From positions 100,013 through 164,012 of the forward strand of contig JANBPK010000923.1 in NCBI GenBank assembly GCA_027579435.1: a DNA stretch of 64,000 nt, read 5' to 3'. Below the pieces are notes generated by a model, which was not told where the DNA came from, did no database searches, and saw only the letters and a program-made list of their open reading frames with translations. This DNA is from Candolleomyces eurysporus (taxonomy: Eukaryota; Basidiomycota; Agaricomycetes; Agaricales; Psathyrellaceae). This document shows positions 12,999 through 22,977 of the stretch, one piece after another; within the stretch, counting starts at the first letter, position 1; the number at the start of each line of letters is the position of its first letter. A program made the position numbers and the translations under genes.

Positions 12999-13818
12999 GG
13001 TGCACGGTGGTTTGAATTGGTTTGAAGGCAGAGGACGCTGCGGAATGATTCCCACACTCATTTGTCTCTTGATTGCCGCTAAAGACCATCGTCATGCTAG
13101 CCCTGCTTGCTTCTCTAGAATTCTCCTGGTGAAGTCTTCTGTCTTCGAGAATTTCTAACAGTCATAATTCACAGAATTTCCAGATCTAAGACTGCTCGTC
13201 GACCTGGAGCAGGCACTTGCCTTGGGCGGCACTATATATATTGAGAACGGTTCTGGCCAGGTTCTCGGGGATTCTTGGCCGTCATGCTCCCCAGGTCAAA
13301 CAGTCGCGGCCTGGGTTAACCGCAGAGATCCCGAGCTCAATTGACATGTTTCTAGCTCCGAGGAAACGTTCAATGGCTTTTACAAGAGGCACTAGTGGAC
13401 GTGCCTTCTCATCACGCTCGTTGCCTGAATTCTAACGCAAGTAATTGAGGCCTGACTCAGGAAAGAGACAGCCGCATTGAGATCCACCCAACTGTTATTA
13501 TCTCGTGATCTAATGCTATTCCCTTAGAACACATATCATCGAAGCACGAAACACGGTCGTTTTAAACCCAGATTGTGCAAGAAATGCGCCTAACTGAGCA
13601 AAAGTCCTATCCAATTCAACCAAGGAAACGTCCATCTTGCCAAGCACCGGGGATTCATGCCCGCTGATACGTACCCGCCTCCTTCCACCTTGTTGTATAA
13701 AACATGTCAATCCCACCATACATCACTTTTGGGTATCCTTCAGTTTCCCGTCGTCTGTTCTTCCGCTCGCACCCCCTTGCCGCTCGTCGACTTTTTTTTT
13801 TGCTTGTAGCAAATAGCC
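12999..13818. other. Intergenic region, promoter side of TM1
   Basis: No supported gene. The right end, just before the TM1 start codon, contains C/T-rich tracts and a T run (about 13790-13800), as expected for a fungal promoter/5' UTR. Both flanking genes would have their promoters here. Confidence 0.4.
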
Positions 13819-15203
13819 ATGGCTTCCTCAGCTACTACCCGACGAATTGTCATTGACGACACAAACTCAGCGATAAATTTTAATGGCAACTGGGCTGTCG
13901 ATACCCGAGGGACTCAAGATGGGGTCGGCAATTCGGGCCCTACGTTTCAGCATACCCTTCATCGGGGGGGNTGACTTTGCGTTTCTCAGTTACTACTTCC
14001 AAGGTGAGTCATTGTACTCTTGATATTCGACAAGCGCGTTGAGCAGATGCAATAATGAAGGATCCAGCGTCAGCGTGGCCGGGAAATTGGCTGCTGGAAA
14101 CAATGCCGACGGTACTGAACCAACCTGGGAGTGCCGGGTGGATGGGCAAACCATCGAAAGCGCTTCTGTCGAGCGCGATCAGAACAACCAGCCGCTCTGT
14201 TCGGTCGAAGGTTTACAGGAGAACGGGGGGTACCATTCCTTGACTCTGGAAACCAGCAGCGATCGTCTATGGGTCGACTATATCGAGTACACCCCAGAGG
14301 CGAATCCCTTCAATACATGGTCACCACCTGGAAACTTTGTTTCAATCCCAAATCAAGACCCGAACCTTCGCCACGATGCCTCATGGCTCAGGACATCCAA
14401 TTCTGCTCTCGCCACGTCCACTATCGGCGCAACACTTAGCACCACATTCCTTGGTATGCACTGTCCCTATTCATTGTTGGTCTATTGTATCGCATTAATC
14501 TCGATCGCTCACAGGAACCAGTCTGATGTGGTATGGGGTAATCCCCTCCGGCGTGTCTGGTAACGCGACAGGTACCTATTCCATTGACGGACAACCTCCA
14601 GTGACCTTCATCCTCAACCGTCCCGCGTCCAGCGCGAGCGCGGAGCTCTCCAACCAGGTCTTCTTCGAAACCCCGCTGCTTTCCTACGATGAACACACGG
14701 TGACTGTAACCTACACCGCGGGTGGTGGAATACCGCTCAGCCTCGACCGCCTTGTTGTCCGTGAACAGGTTTCAGTTATGTCGGCCACATTCTCTGCTTC
14801 TGGCTTTGCTACCGCAACGGCGTGGCCTAGCTCGAGTGCTGCTGGATACCCGGCCAGTCGAGGCCCCTATCCAAATCCAATGTCCGGTGGGGCAATTGCT
14901 GCAACCGTCATCGGCAGTGTCCTCGGCTTTGCTCTCATCGTTGCCGCCTTGCTCTTTTTCTGGCGTCGCCGCCGTAGGGCAGCTGCTCAGATGCCTCCCC
15001 AAGGCCTTGTACCGCCTCATGTAGGTGATGAGAAGGCTGTGGGCAAGGCAGATACCTCGAGCATCTTCTCTAGGATCAGGGAGAAGATTAAGAAGGAGAA
15101 GGAGGAATTGGATTATACGAAGCCGCCGACAGAGACGGAGCAGTTGCCTGCCTATAAAGTCCGAAACTCTGGAGTGGAAGTCGAGGTGGTGGACAGGGTT
15201 TGA
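13819..15203 (+). CDS. TM1: single-pass membrane protein with conserved ectodomain
   Basis: A three-exon gene of about 420 residues. It begins MASSATTRRIVIDDTNSAIN and continues with GNWAVDTRG. Exon 2 (from about 14058) has WECRVDGQTIES and LWVDYIEYTP. Exon 3 (from about 14516) has MWYGVIPSG, TYSIDGQPPVTF and SLDRLVV. A Ser/Pro linker, one hydrophobic helix (AATVIGSVLGFALIVAALLF) and an Arg cluster (WRRRRR) follow, then a cytoplasmic tail. The WY.....Y.IDG and WVDYIEYTP pattern is common in Agaricomycete proteins with a beta-sandwich-like ectodomain, a single TM helix and a juxtamembrane basic stretch. The outer domain is expected to face the cell wall side; the ligand is unknown. No classical N-terminal signal peptide is evident. 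An N at 13971 follows a G run in exon 1, so the frame there is uncertain. TM2 and TM3 are divergent paralogs. Confidence 0.78.
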
Positions 15204-15870
15204 TTTATTTATTCGGACTGGTGAAGTTGATGAACGTCTGTATTAGTAACGAGCAGTTTTCGCATATTCCGTGTTTGAATGCTACGAGTAGTCTATACTT
15301 GTGCCATCAATATATATCTCGAGATTGAAATGGCAGGGCTTTTTCGTATTCTCAGCTGAAATTGTGAGGAAACATTTCGTTTGAAACCATGATTTAACTC
15401 TTTATGGTCGATCGGTGCGGCTGCGGCAGCCCGACACCTTCCGAATCGGGTCGCCTGACGTTCAGATATCTTGTTTCCGACTTTCACTTACTTGCCCACG
15501 ATACGAAGGATAACCTACTCCTCTATAATGATGAACACTTACTCAAACAGTAGAACTCTCTCAAGCATGCTGGAACCGTCAAGGTTTCGTGCTCTGGTGC
15601 TGGTCGACTTCCAGTCGGACATGCTCATCGACCACATGGAACGCTTTACAGGTCAGCTGTACTGGTGCCTGGTCACTCGATGAGTCAACAATTTATGGTG
15701 CTCAGGATGCACTCCTACGTATACATGGGTGATCGAAGCTTTGGTGCATGGCTGAATGTGAAGGCTGACAGGCAAATTTAGACTGTCATGGGGATGATGG
15801 AAGCCGCAATGGACTTCTAGTTATATCCTAGCACCGAGATGCCACGATCCTCACCAGATGTCTAATCAGG
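15204..15870 (+). repeat. Segmental duplication unit, copy 1 (5' flank of F-box 1)
   Basis: This DNA recurs, diverged, at about 19,400-20,285 and 31,090-31,655. Shared landmarks are the AACGAGCAGTTTT..GC stretch (15248), the GATACGAAGGA stretch (15500), the ACATGGAACGCTTTA.AGG stretch (15635) and the GCAATGGA.....AGTTATAT stretch (15805). The unit precedes an F-box gene in every copy. Its homology to the other copies is interrupted only by the LTR element. Confidence 0.8.
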
Positions 15871-16065
15871 TGTGATGGTTAAGTCCGTTGGTCCGTCGCG
15901 AGTCCGTGCGCGAGTCAAGCTCCGGGTTGGAGCTCCCTACATATATCTAGTAGCTAGCTCTTTGTAGCTTTCCCCAGTTGAATCAACACGCTTACATTCT
16001 TGCCCCCCACCATCGTCCCTCGTTCTTGAGCCTCATTTCCATCTCCGAAAACCTTGACCGTGACA
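15871..16065 (+). repeat. 5' LTR (195 bp)
   Basis: Begins TGTGATGGTTAAGTCC and ends ACCTTGACCGTGACA; it matches the 3' LTR by eye over the whole length. It contains the stretch ACATATATCTAGTAG, a possible TATA-type promoter, and a C/T-rich segment downstream. Confidence 0.93.
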
Positions 16066-16172
16066 GTTTGATTCAACTACTTACTCGACACTCGTTCTTC
16101 GATCGCTCTTTACCATGTATAGCTACGAATTCCCACTGCCAAGTTCCGGATCCAACGCGGTTCCCCCCCCTC

Positions 16173-16424
16173 TCTTCACTCATGCCTCCGACTTCACTCT
16201 CTCGGGCATCTTTCTGCCTGCCGAAGGAACTCCTTGCCGTCACTCATTCGTCTTGCAACCTGCGACCCTAGCCTATGGGTACCGCTGAACCGGTCTCCGT
16301 TATCGACCACAAGAACCTCATGACGTTTTGTGTCCTCGATCGTCGTCAAGCCCAATGGTTGAGTTTCCTTTCAGAGCTCAACTTCTAGTTTGATTGGGCC
16401 CCGGGCTCTTGGAATCTCCCTTAC
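16173..16424 (+). pseudogene. Remnant of Ty3/gypsy RT/RNase H coding sequence
   Basis: Short frames inside the element match the gypsy RNase H consensus: THASDFTLSGI at about 16183 (family D.SD...G), KELLAVTHS at about 16230 in another frame, and PVSVIDHKNLMTF then RRQAQWLSFLSELNF at about 16290-16385 (family V.TDH.NL ... RRQARW..FL). An in-frame stop follows LNF. The segments known to separate these motifs are missing or shortened, so the parent element lost most of gag and pol. Confidence 0.75.
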
Positions 16425-16512
16425 GTCGGTCTCTTGGCCTCTTTTATGACTTTTTCGTACGTTCTATATTTTACTTCGTCATTTGACTTTATCTTTTATT
16501 TGTGTTTTGTCT

Positions 16513-16740
16513 GTTTGACCTAAAGGCTTTGGTCTTGTCGGTCTCCCTGCTCCTTGTCTCTGATCTGTTTAGTCCTTTTGTCTATCCAGTTCAGCCTTGT
16601 CTGGCCTAAAGGCTTTGGTCTTGCCGGCCCTCCTTGTTTCTGTTTTGATTTGTCCTTGTTTCCATTCCTGTTTGACCAAAGGCTTTGGTCTTGATGGTCC
16701 TCCTGAGTTTAACTTTGACTTTCTTTCATGGACTATTTGT
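16513..16740 (+). repeat. Three imperfect direct repeats inside the LTR element
   Basis: The core AAAGGCTTTGGTCTTG occurs three times, at about 16522, 16608 and 16679, each followed by a GGTC/GGCC and TCCT-rich stretch, giving units of roughly 70-85 bp. The repeats lie in the non-coding 3' part of the interior. Confidence 0.8.
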
Positions 16741-16827
16741 ATTTTCATGTTTTTGTGACGCGATTTTAGCTCTTTCTTTTAGTTATTAGGATTTCTTTTA
16801 CTTTACATCTCCTAGAAAGGGGGATAA

Positions 16828-17022
16828 TGTGATGGTTAAGTCCGTTGGTCCGTCGCGAGTCCGTGCGCGAGTCAAGCTCCGGGTTGGAGCTCCCTACATA
16901 TATCTAGTAGCTAGCTCTTTGTAGCTTTCCCCAGTTGAATCAACACGCTTACATTCTTGCCCCCCACCATCGTCCCTCGTTCTTGAGCCTCATTTCCATC
17001 TCCGAAAACCTTGACCGTGACA
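16828..17022 (+). repeat. 3' LTR (195 bp)
   Basis: Appears identical to the 5' LTR. It is preceded by the purine tract and followed by the second copy of TCAGG at 17023-17027. Confidence 0.93.
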
Positions 17023-17214
17023 TCAGGGATGAAATTCGTAGGTTCTGTGCATTGTTTGGACCGTCAAAAGCGAAGGTTTGCGGCTGTATGGCAAGCTTAA
17101 ACGTGTAATACTTCCATTGTCGGTTCGTGAAAATTTCTTATCCTCCTCTAATACTTTGGCTCATTTCCCTGCGAACCTACAGCTTCATATTGACTTTGCG
17201 ACGCGACTGTGGCT

Positions 17215-19050
17215 ATGGTTAAATTTCCACGATATCATCTCCCATCTCCAGCTCTCCAACTCTTCCAACGACGTGTCAAACACGAGGCCCTCGATGAATA
17301 TGTTACTTTATACCTACAGGATGTTGACGAGACTGTGACGCATCCTCAACCCTTCCCCGCCGAGATTCTACAAATCATATTCACTGAGGTGACCCATTCA
17401 GGCCCAGAAGATATTGACCTCGCGGACAAAATCCTCATTCGAACCACCATCCTTTCCTGCGCTCGAGTTTGTCGATTGTGGCGATGTGCCGCTCTTGGGG
17501 ACAGCGCCCTTTGGGTCCACGCACTTGACTTCCAACGAATGCCCATCAGTCATCTCCGGCGTCTTTTAGCGCTTTCTGCGCCTCACAAATTCGATCTCGA
17601 GCACCGTGACGCTCCCTTTTGCGTTCACCGCAAGAGGGACCTTCGTGCCCTCGAGATGCTCCAAGATCATCACCTCCGCGTTCGCGAATGGAACATCAAG
17701 TACTGTATGGGATACAGGGTCGATTACGATCCCCGCTGGCTTTTCTCCGGCCAACCGTTCAAATCACAATTGCGCACATTGCGGTGGACAGGTCCAACCC
17801 CAAATATTGCGGATGGAGGCAGAGGACGTCCTATCCCAGTTCTCATGCTAAACAAGCTCGCCATCCACGACGTCAATTTTTTGCCATGCATGTATTTGCA
17901 ACACTCAACGATACCGTCCCAACTTACCGAACTCTCAATCTGTCGTCTGCCAAGGACCGCCAGACTTGACCCCTTGCAATTACTGGACGTTCTCCGTCGA
18001 ACCCCTTACCTTCAATCCCTGACATTCCATGACGCCATAACACACGATCTGCACCTGCTGCACCCCCTCCTATTCCTTGATCGTATGGTCAATCTGCTCA
18101 TGTTACGGAAGGTTTCTGTGGCAGACAGCTGGAGTATGGATCCTTTCTTCTACCTGTTCATTAAGATGAACACCCCACCGGCCTGCAATTTTGAAATAAT
18201 CCTTCCTCAAAATCATTCACTCGACATTAAGATCTTCTCCTGGAACCTCTTCTTCGGGCTGCGAATTATCGAGCTTCTCAAATTCTACCGCCTTCAAGGT
18301 GTGGTCGACGTGCCTCCCCTCGCACTCGATATAGACCCTCAATCGGATTACCCCATCGTTCTTGGAACAGTGCGCACAGCAACAGCCAAATTCGGCATTA
18401 CCGAAACTTCAATGGGCTTTGAAGACATCCCTGCGTTCCCGATGATCACCATCAAGGTGCGGAGGCTTGCAGAAGAGGAGCTCTACCAAGCCATAGTGAA
18501 CGCCAAGCCCTTGCTCAGACAGGTCACAGATTTCCGAATCACTTTGAACGACGCGTCGTCCATCTTAGAATCAGCCCCCAGCCTTCCGTTCAGCGTGATT
18601 TGGCCCATGCTGGTGGGCATGCGGAAAGTGACTACCTTGACGATGGACCAACCTGCAATTGCTCTGCTTGTGCCATTGCTCGACACCTTCCTGCCTATGG
18701 TAATGGGCGAAGCACGAATTTCGATCATTCCTGATTATAATGGCAACCTTGTCTACTCGGAATCATTGGACATGACGGTTCGCCGTGACCGCCCCTACAT
18801 CCCGGCCGTGTTACCTGCCCTATGTGTTCGAATACTCACTGGGCTCCTAAGTGGAAGTTGCCGCCATGCCCATCTCGTCCCGGACGGTAGCGGCGACGAA
18901 CTTCCTCTTCTACCTAATCTATCTTGTATTTTGCCCGTAGAAGGAGTGGATCTGGTACCGGGCAGGCCCTCGTCTGTTGTTTTATTGCAGTACTTACAGT
19001 GGAGGTGGACGACAGGTTGTCCGGTAGATGTGCTTTCGTCCGAGCTGTGA
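17215..19050 (+). CDS. F-box-like protein, copy 1
   Basis: A single open frame without introns. The start chosen is the ATG at 17215 (MVKFPRYHLPSPALQLFQRR), giving 611 residues. The upstream in-frame GTG is not needed and the ATG is conserved in copy 2. Residues about 48-115 form an F-box-like domain: PFPAEILQIIFTEV, then SCARVCRLWRCAAL and SALWVHALDF, which matches the P.EIL..IF ... VCR.WR..A....LW pattern. The rest has leucine-rich strands without clear motif repeats. F-box proteins usually bring substrates to SCF ubiquitin ligases through Skp1; Agaricomycetes have very large families and the target here is unknown. Copy 2 is closely similar along its whole length. The LTR element sits about 190 bp upstream of the start and may disturb its promoter. 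Confidence 0.87.
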   Translation: MVKFPRYHLPSPALQLFQRRVKHEALDEYVTLYLQDVDETVTHPQPFPAEILQIIFTEVTHSGPEDIDLADKILIRTTILSCARVCRLWRCAALGDSALWVHALDFQRMPISHLRRLLALSAPHKFDLEHRDAPFCVHRKRDLRALEMLQDHHLRVREWNIKYCMGYRVDYDPRWLFSGQPFKSQLRTLRWTGPTPNIADGGRGRPIPVLMLNKLAIHDVNFLPCMYLQHSTIPSQLTELSICRLPRTARLDPLQLLDVLRRTPYLQSLTFHDAITHDLHLLHPLLFLDRMVNLLMLRKVSVADSWSMDPFFYLFIKMNTPPACNFEIILPQNHSLDIKIFSWNLFFGLRIIELLKFYRLQGVVDVPPLALDIDPQSDYPIVLGTVRTATAKFGITETSMGFEDIPAFPMITIKVRRLAEEELYQAIVNAKPLLRQVTDFRITLNDASSILESAPSLPFSVIWPMLVGMRKVTTLTMDQPAIALLVPLLDTFLPMVMGEARISIIPDYNGNLVYSESLDMTVRRDRPYIPAVLPALCVRILTGLLSGSCRHAHLVPDGSGDELPLLPNLSCILPVEGVDLVPGRPSSVVLLQYLQWRWTTGCPVDVLSSEL

Positions 19051-19309
19051 CCGCAGGGACCGGGACTCATACGCAGGGGTAGATTTCTTGAAGGGTACGC
19101 TGTTGGTATACCGAGACCTATCACGTCCTTTTGCTTCATATGTATCAATTAACTGCACATGGCTGCTTGCCTGGATGCTAATTCTCTTGGATATCCTACT
19201 TACTGCATATTTCATCCTCCGAAGTAGCTTGACCTTTTTCTTGTATATCACCCGTATATTGGAGTTTTCGATCTGACATTAGGGCTCAGCTGCCCATCCA
19301 TCCGGATCC

Positions 19310-19420
19310 ACAGTCGATACCACTAGCATCTTCTCTACGATCGGGAGGAGATTAGAAGGAAGGGTTGGATTATACGAACCCGCCCGCCGAGTTTGACGTA
19401 TTCATTCGGACTAGTGCTTC
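19310..19420 (+). pseudogene. 3'-end fragment of a TM1-type gene
   Basis: The sequence AGCATCTTCTCTA.GATC.GG followed by GGA(A)TTGGATTATACGAA..C and TTTG...TATTCATTCGGACT.G matches the last coding part and the 3' flank of TM1 (about 15058-15225). Only this end of the gene is present. It marks the left edge of the second duplication unit and shows that the breakpoint fell inside the TM1 coding sequence. Confidence 0.82.
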
Positions 19421-20285
19421 ACAAATGTCTGGATTATCAACGAGCAGTTTTTGCGTATTCCGTGTTTGAATGTGACCCAGTCTAGGAGGCATCTATGCTT
19501 CTACTATAGATATGTATTTCGAGATTGAGATGGCAAGACTGTTTCGTACTTTCAAAGGATTTTGCGAGAACATTTGCAAACAAGTCACCTGCCGATGTCC
19601 GATCAGCGGCGCGGCCAGCCCGACATCTTCCAAATCAGGTCGCGACCTTCGTGCCATCATTTTTGTTCCCGACCTCCACCTTCCTGACCTCGCTCGCCGC
19701 AATATGAAGGAATGTCTACTCCTCATTGATGGTTAAAGATCGCCCAAGCGGCAGAGCTTCCGAAAACACACTGACTCTGGAAGATCTCGTGCCCTGTCGC
19801 TGGTTGGAAATGCACATTGACAGCGTGAAACCCTTGACAGATCAGTTGACCGGTTGCCCATCCACCCCATGAGCCAGGCAAGGATCAATAATGCTCAGAA
19901 TATACCCCGTGAGTGGCTGCGAACATATAGGTGACCGCAGCTTTGGTAAATGGGCGAGTCTGGGGTGAGGGCTGATGGCCGAGCGTCTTTAGACTCCTGT
20001 CATAGGGATGATCGAAGCCGCAATGGACTTCCAGTTATATCCTAGCACAGAAGAGCCCACTATCCTCTCCAGTGGATGTTGAACCAAGGAAGAAATCTGT
20101 GGGGCACTATGTGCACTGTTCGGCTCGTCAAACTGGAGAAGGTTTGCAGCTGTCGGTTGTATCGAACTTGAACGTGTCGAACCTACATCCTCGGTTCGTG
20201 AAGTTTTCATATCCTCCTCTCATGCCTTGGTTCATCTCCTTGCAAACCCACAGCTTTACTTCGACTTTGCGGCACGTCTGTGGCG
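19421..20285 (+). repeat. Segmental duplication unit, copy 2 (5' flank of F-box 2)
   Basis: Diverged copy of the DNA at 15,240-15,870 and 17,023-17,214. It runs directly into F-box copy 2 and has no LTR element at the equivalent site (about 20,080-20,090). Short open frames here (for example 19512-19736) are not conserved with the other copies and are not called. Confidence 0.8.
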
Positions 20286-22118
20286 ATGGTTAAATTGCCA
20301 CGGTATCATGTCTCATCCCCAGCTATCCAACTCTTTCAACGACGTGTCAAACACGAAGCCCTCGATGAATGGGTTACTTTATACCTACAGGATGTTGACG
20401 AGACTGTGACGCATCCTCAACCCTTCCCCGCCGAGATTCTACAAATCATATTCACTGAGGTGACCCACTCAGGCCCAGAAGATATTGAACTCGCGGATAA
20501 AATCCTCATTCGAACCACCATCCTTTCCTGCGCTCGAGTTTGTCGATTGTGGCGATCTGCCGCTCTTGGGAACAGCGCCCTTTGGGTCCACGTACTTGAC
20601 TTCCAACGCATGCCCATCAGCCGCCTCAAGCATCTCTTAACCTTTTCCGCACCACACAGATTCGACCTCGAGCACCGCGATGCTCCCTTTTGCGTGCACC
20701 GCAAACGAGACCTTCGTGTACTCGAGATGCTGCAGGATCATTACCTCCGCGTCCGCGAATGGAACACCAAGTACTGCATGGGGCACAGGGCCGAATACGA
20801 TGTCCGCTGGCTTTTCTCCGGTCAACCGTTCAAAACACAATTGCGCACATTCCGGTGGACAGGTCCAATCCCAAATATTGGGGTCGCCCCCCGGCGACTT
20901 CGCATCCCAGTTCTCATGTTACGCAAACTTGCTATCCACGATGTCAATTTTATGCCATGCATGTACATACAACACTCAACGATACCGTCCCAGCTCACCG
21001 AACTCTCAGTCTGTAATCTGACAAGAAGCGCCGGACTCGGCCCACTGCAATTATTGGATATTCTCCGTCGTACACCTTACCTTCGATCCCTAACACTCCA
21101 TGATTCCATTGCCCACGAGGCGCACCTGCATCCCATCCCATTTCTCGATTGTGCAATTGACCTGTTCAAATTGCGGAAGGTTTCTTTGGCAGATAGCTGG
21201 AGCATGGACGCTTTCGTCGACCTTTTCAAGAACATCAATACCCCAGCCGCATGCGATTTCGAATTGATCCTTCCTAATCAACCTCACTCAAGCGATGTAC
21301 ATATTTTCCCCTGGGGCGACTTCTTTCGGGAACGGATCACAGGGCTACTCCATTTCTATCGCCTTCAAGGCTTGTTCCAGGTCCCTTCCCTTGAACTCAA
21401 TATCGATCCGCTCATGGAGTATCCCATCAGCCTTGGAACAGTGGGCAGTGCAAGACGCAAGCCGGGTACTACTGGAACCTCGACGGATGGCCATACCCCT
21501 ACCTTTCCGATGATTACCATCAAATCACGAAGGCTTGCAAAAGAGGAACTTCATCAAGCAGTAGTACACACCAAGCCCCTGCTGGAACATGTCACGGATT
21601 TCCGAATCATCCTGAACGATGCGCAGTCCATCTTGGTCTCCGACCCCAACCTCCCCTTTGGAGTGATTTGGCCCATGTTGGTGGGCATGCGGAACGTGAC
21701 GACGTTGACAATGGACGAAAATGCCATCACGTTGCTTCTACCGCTGCTCTACACCTTCCTACCAAAAGTTCAGGGCAATGTACGAACTTCGGTCACAACG
21801 CATCCCAATGGCACCACAATTCACTCGGAAACATTGGATATGGTGCTGCGCCGCGACCATTCTTACTTTCCGCCCGTCCTACCGGCTTTAGGTGCTCAAA
21901 TACTCGTCGACTTTTTGAAAGGAAAATGCGGTCGGTCTCATCTCGCTCGGGACGGTAGTGAGGACAAGCTTCCGACTCTACCCAATTTATCCCTCATCGT
22001 ACCATTGAAAGGAGTGGATTTGGCGCAGGGGAGGCCTGCGTCTGTAGTTTTGTTGAAATACATGCAGTGGAGATGGACGACGGGATGGCCGGTGGATGTG
22101 CAGTCGTCTGATCTGTGA
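20286..22118 (+). CDS. F-box-like protein, copy 2
   Basis: Uninterrupted frame from the ATG at 20286 (MVKLPRYHVSSPAIQLFQRR), 610 residues. The F-box-like domain at residues about 48-115 is almost unchanged from copy 1 (PFPAEILQIIFTEV ... VCRLWRSAAL ... SALWVHVLDF). The C-terminal two thirds differs more, although the final segment is again closely alike (QWRWTTGWPVDV). The high conservation of the domain and the intact frame suggest both copies are or were recently functional. The likely role is a substrate adaptor for SCF ubiquitin ligase, with target unknown. It is followed by about 850 bp of spacer and then the 3' end of GTPase gene A on the other strand. Confidence 0.87.
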   Translation: MVKLPRYHVSSPAIQLFQRRVKHEALDEWVTLYLQDVDETVTHPQPFPAEILQIIFTEVTHSGPEDIELADKILIRTTILSCARVCRLWRSAALGNSALWVHVLDFQRMPISRLKHLLTFSAPHRFDLEHRDAPFCVHRKRDLRVLEMLQDHYLRVREWNTKYCMGHRAEYDVRWLFSGQPFKTQLRTFRWTGPIPNIGVAPRRLRIPVLMLRKLAIHDVNFMPCMYIQHSTIPSQLTELSVCNLTRSAGLGPLQLLDILRRTPYLRSLTLHDSIAHEAHLHPIPFLDCAIDLFKLRKVSLADSWSMDAFVDLFKNINTPAACDFELILPNQPHSSDVHIFPWGDFFRERITGLLHFYRLQGLFQVPSLELNIDPLMEYPISLGTVGSARRKPGTTGTSTDGHTPTFPMITIKSRRLAKEELHQAVVHTKPLLEHVTDFRIILNDAQSILVSDPNLPFGVIWPMLVGMRNVTTLTMDENAITLLLPLLYTFLPKVQGNVRTSVTTHPNGTTIHSETLDMVLRRDHSYFPPVLPALGAQILVDFLKGKCGRSHLARDGSEDKLPTLPNLSLIVPLKGVDLAQGRPASVVLLKYMQWRWTTGWPVDVQSSDL

Positions 22119-22977
22119 CGGGAGCAGGTTGCTGAAATGTACACTGTTTCGTCAATGTACTAAGGACACATTTCGTCCCATGCCCGTCACCTATGAATTA
22201 GTTTTACATATTTATTTGCCTGGTTACTGGCCGATTCTCTTGGGCTTACTACGTACTGTATATTGCCTCTGTACCTCTTTGATTTGGCACCTGTGTCGCC
22301 TGTATAAATTTTGCTAACTGACTTCTATGATTTGCAATCGCCAGCATGGGCCTCCCAGTTGCACACCGGCCTGCAACTGTGTACGCATCCATTCATTGAC
22401 AGGGCATCGATGTCATGAAACCTACTGCAGGATGTTTCTTTCCATCTCCGTTCAGCATGAATTGATCTCAGGCGTCAATCAAATTCATGCAAATGGCGTA
22501 CCAGGATCAGTTGTGCAAGTGTCAACTGCTGCATAATGCGACTATGTTCTAGTCTACGGGTGGCTCAGCTCGCGGTGGATTAGAACGAGAACCTTTCATA
22601 TAAGTAACACGGTCTATTCGCGCAGTGAATCCAGTATCAAGGCCTCGAAGGCTAGGATATATATGAAGATGCATGCATATAGTACAAAAATGAAAGTAAC
22701 GAAAAATAGAACGACATAGCACAGCACACATGATGGATGAAGCATAAAAGAGAAATAGCGTGACGCCGCGCCGCGCGAAACAAACATATGTGAAGAGTGA
22801 TGTACCAAAAATGGCTCGCATAAGACGCGCATTTATTTAAAATTTGAAGGCGTTGGACCACATATATTAATAGCCGGTCTGAAGGTCCGAAAACGTGGTG
22901 ACTTGAGCAGATTGAGATGAATTATAACTTGGGAATCTTGACTGTGTAGGATTTTCCCGGATGCCAATCGACGCGCC
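22119..22977. other. Intergenic region between convergent F-box 2 and GTPase A
   Basis: Holds the 3' flanks of both genes. No supported open frame. The region just after 22,118 resembles the F-box 1 3' flank (TTTTGCTTCATATG / CACCTATGAATTAG type landmarks), so the duplication extends past the stop codon. Confidence 0.45.

Larger units (their letters stand above)
15871..17022 (+). mobile_element. Non-autonomous Ty3/gypsy-type LTR element, 1,152 bp (deletion derivative / TRIM-like)
   Basis: Two LTRs of 195 bp that appear identical, both TG...CA bounded (TGTGATGG ... CGTGACA), enclose a 762-bp interior. The five bases TCAGG flank both ends (15866-15870 and 17023-17027) as a target-site duplication. 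A purine-rich tract (AGAAAGGGGGATAA) lies directly before the 3' LTR, as expected for a polypurine tract. The interior cannot encode a full polyprotein but keeps short remnants of a gypsy RNase H region. The identical LTRs and perfect duplication indicate a recent insertion that must have used proteins from another element. Confidence 0.93.

Noticed and set aside
16513..16740. Possible CRISPR-like repeat array
   Set aside because: Only three imperfect repeats without uniform spacers, inside a eukaryotic LTR element.
15871..17022. DNA transposon with long inverted repeats
   Set aside because: The 195-bp ends are direct, not inverted, with TG...CA edges, a purine tract and a 5-bp duplication, as in LTR elements.
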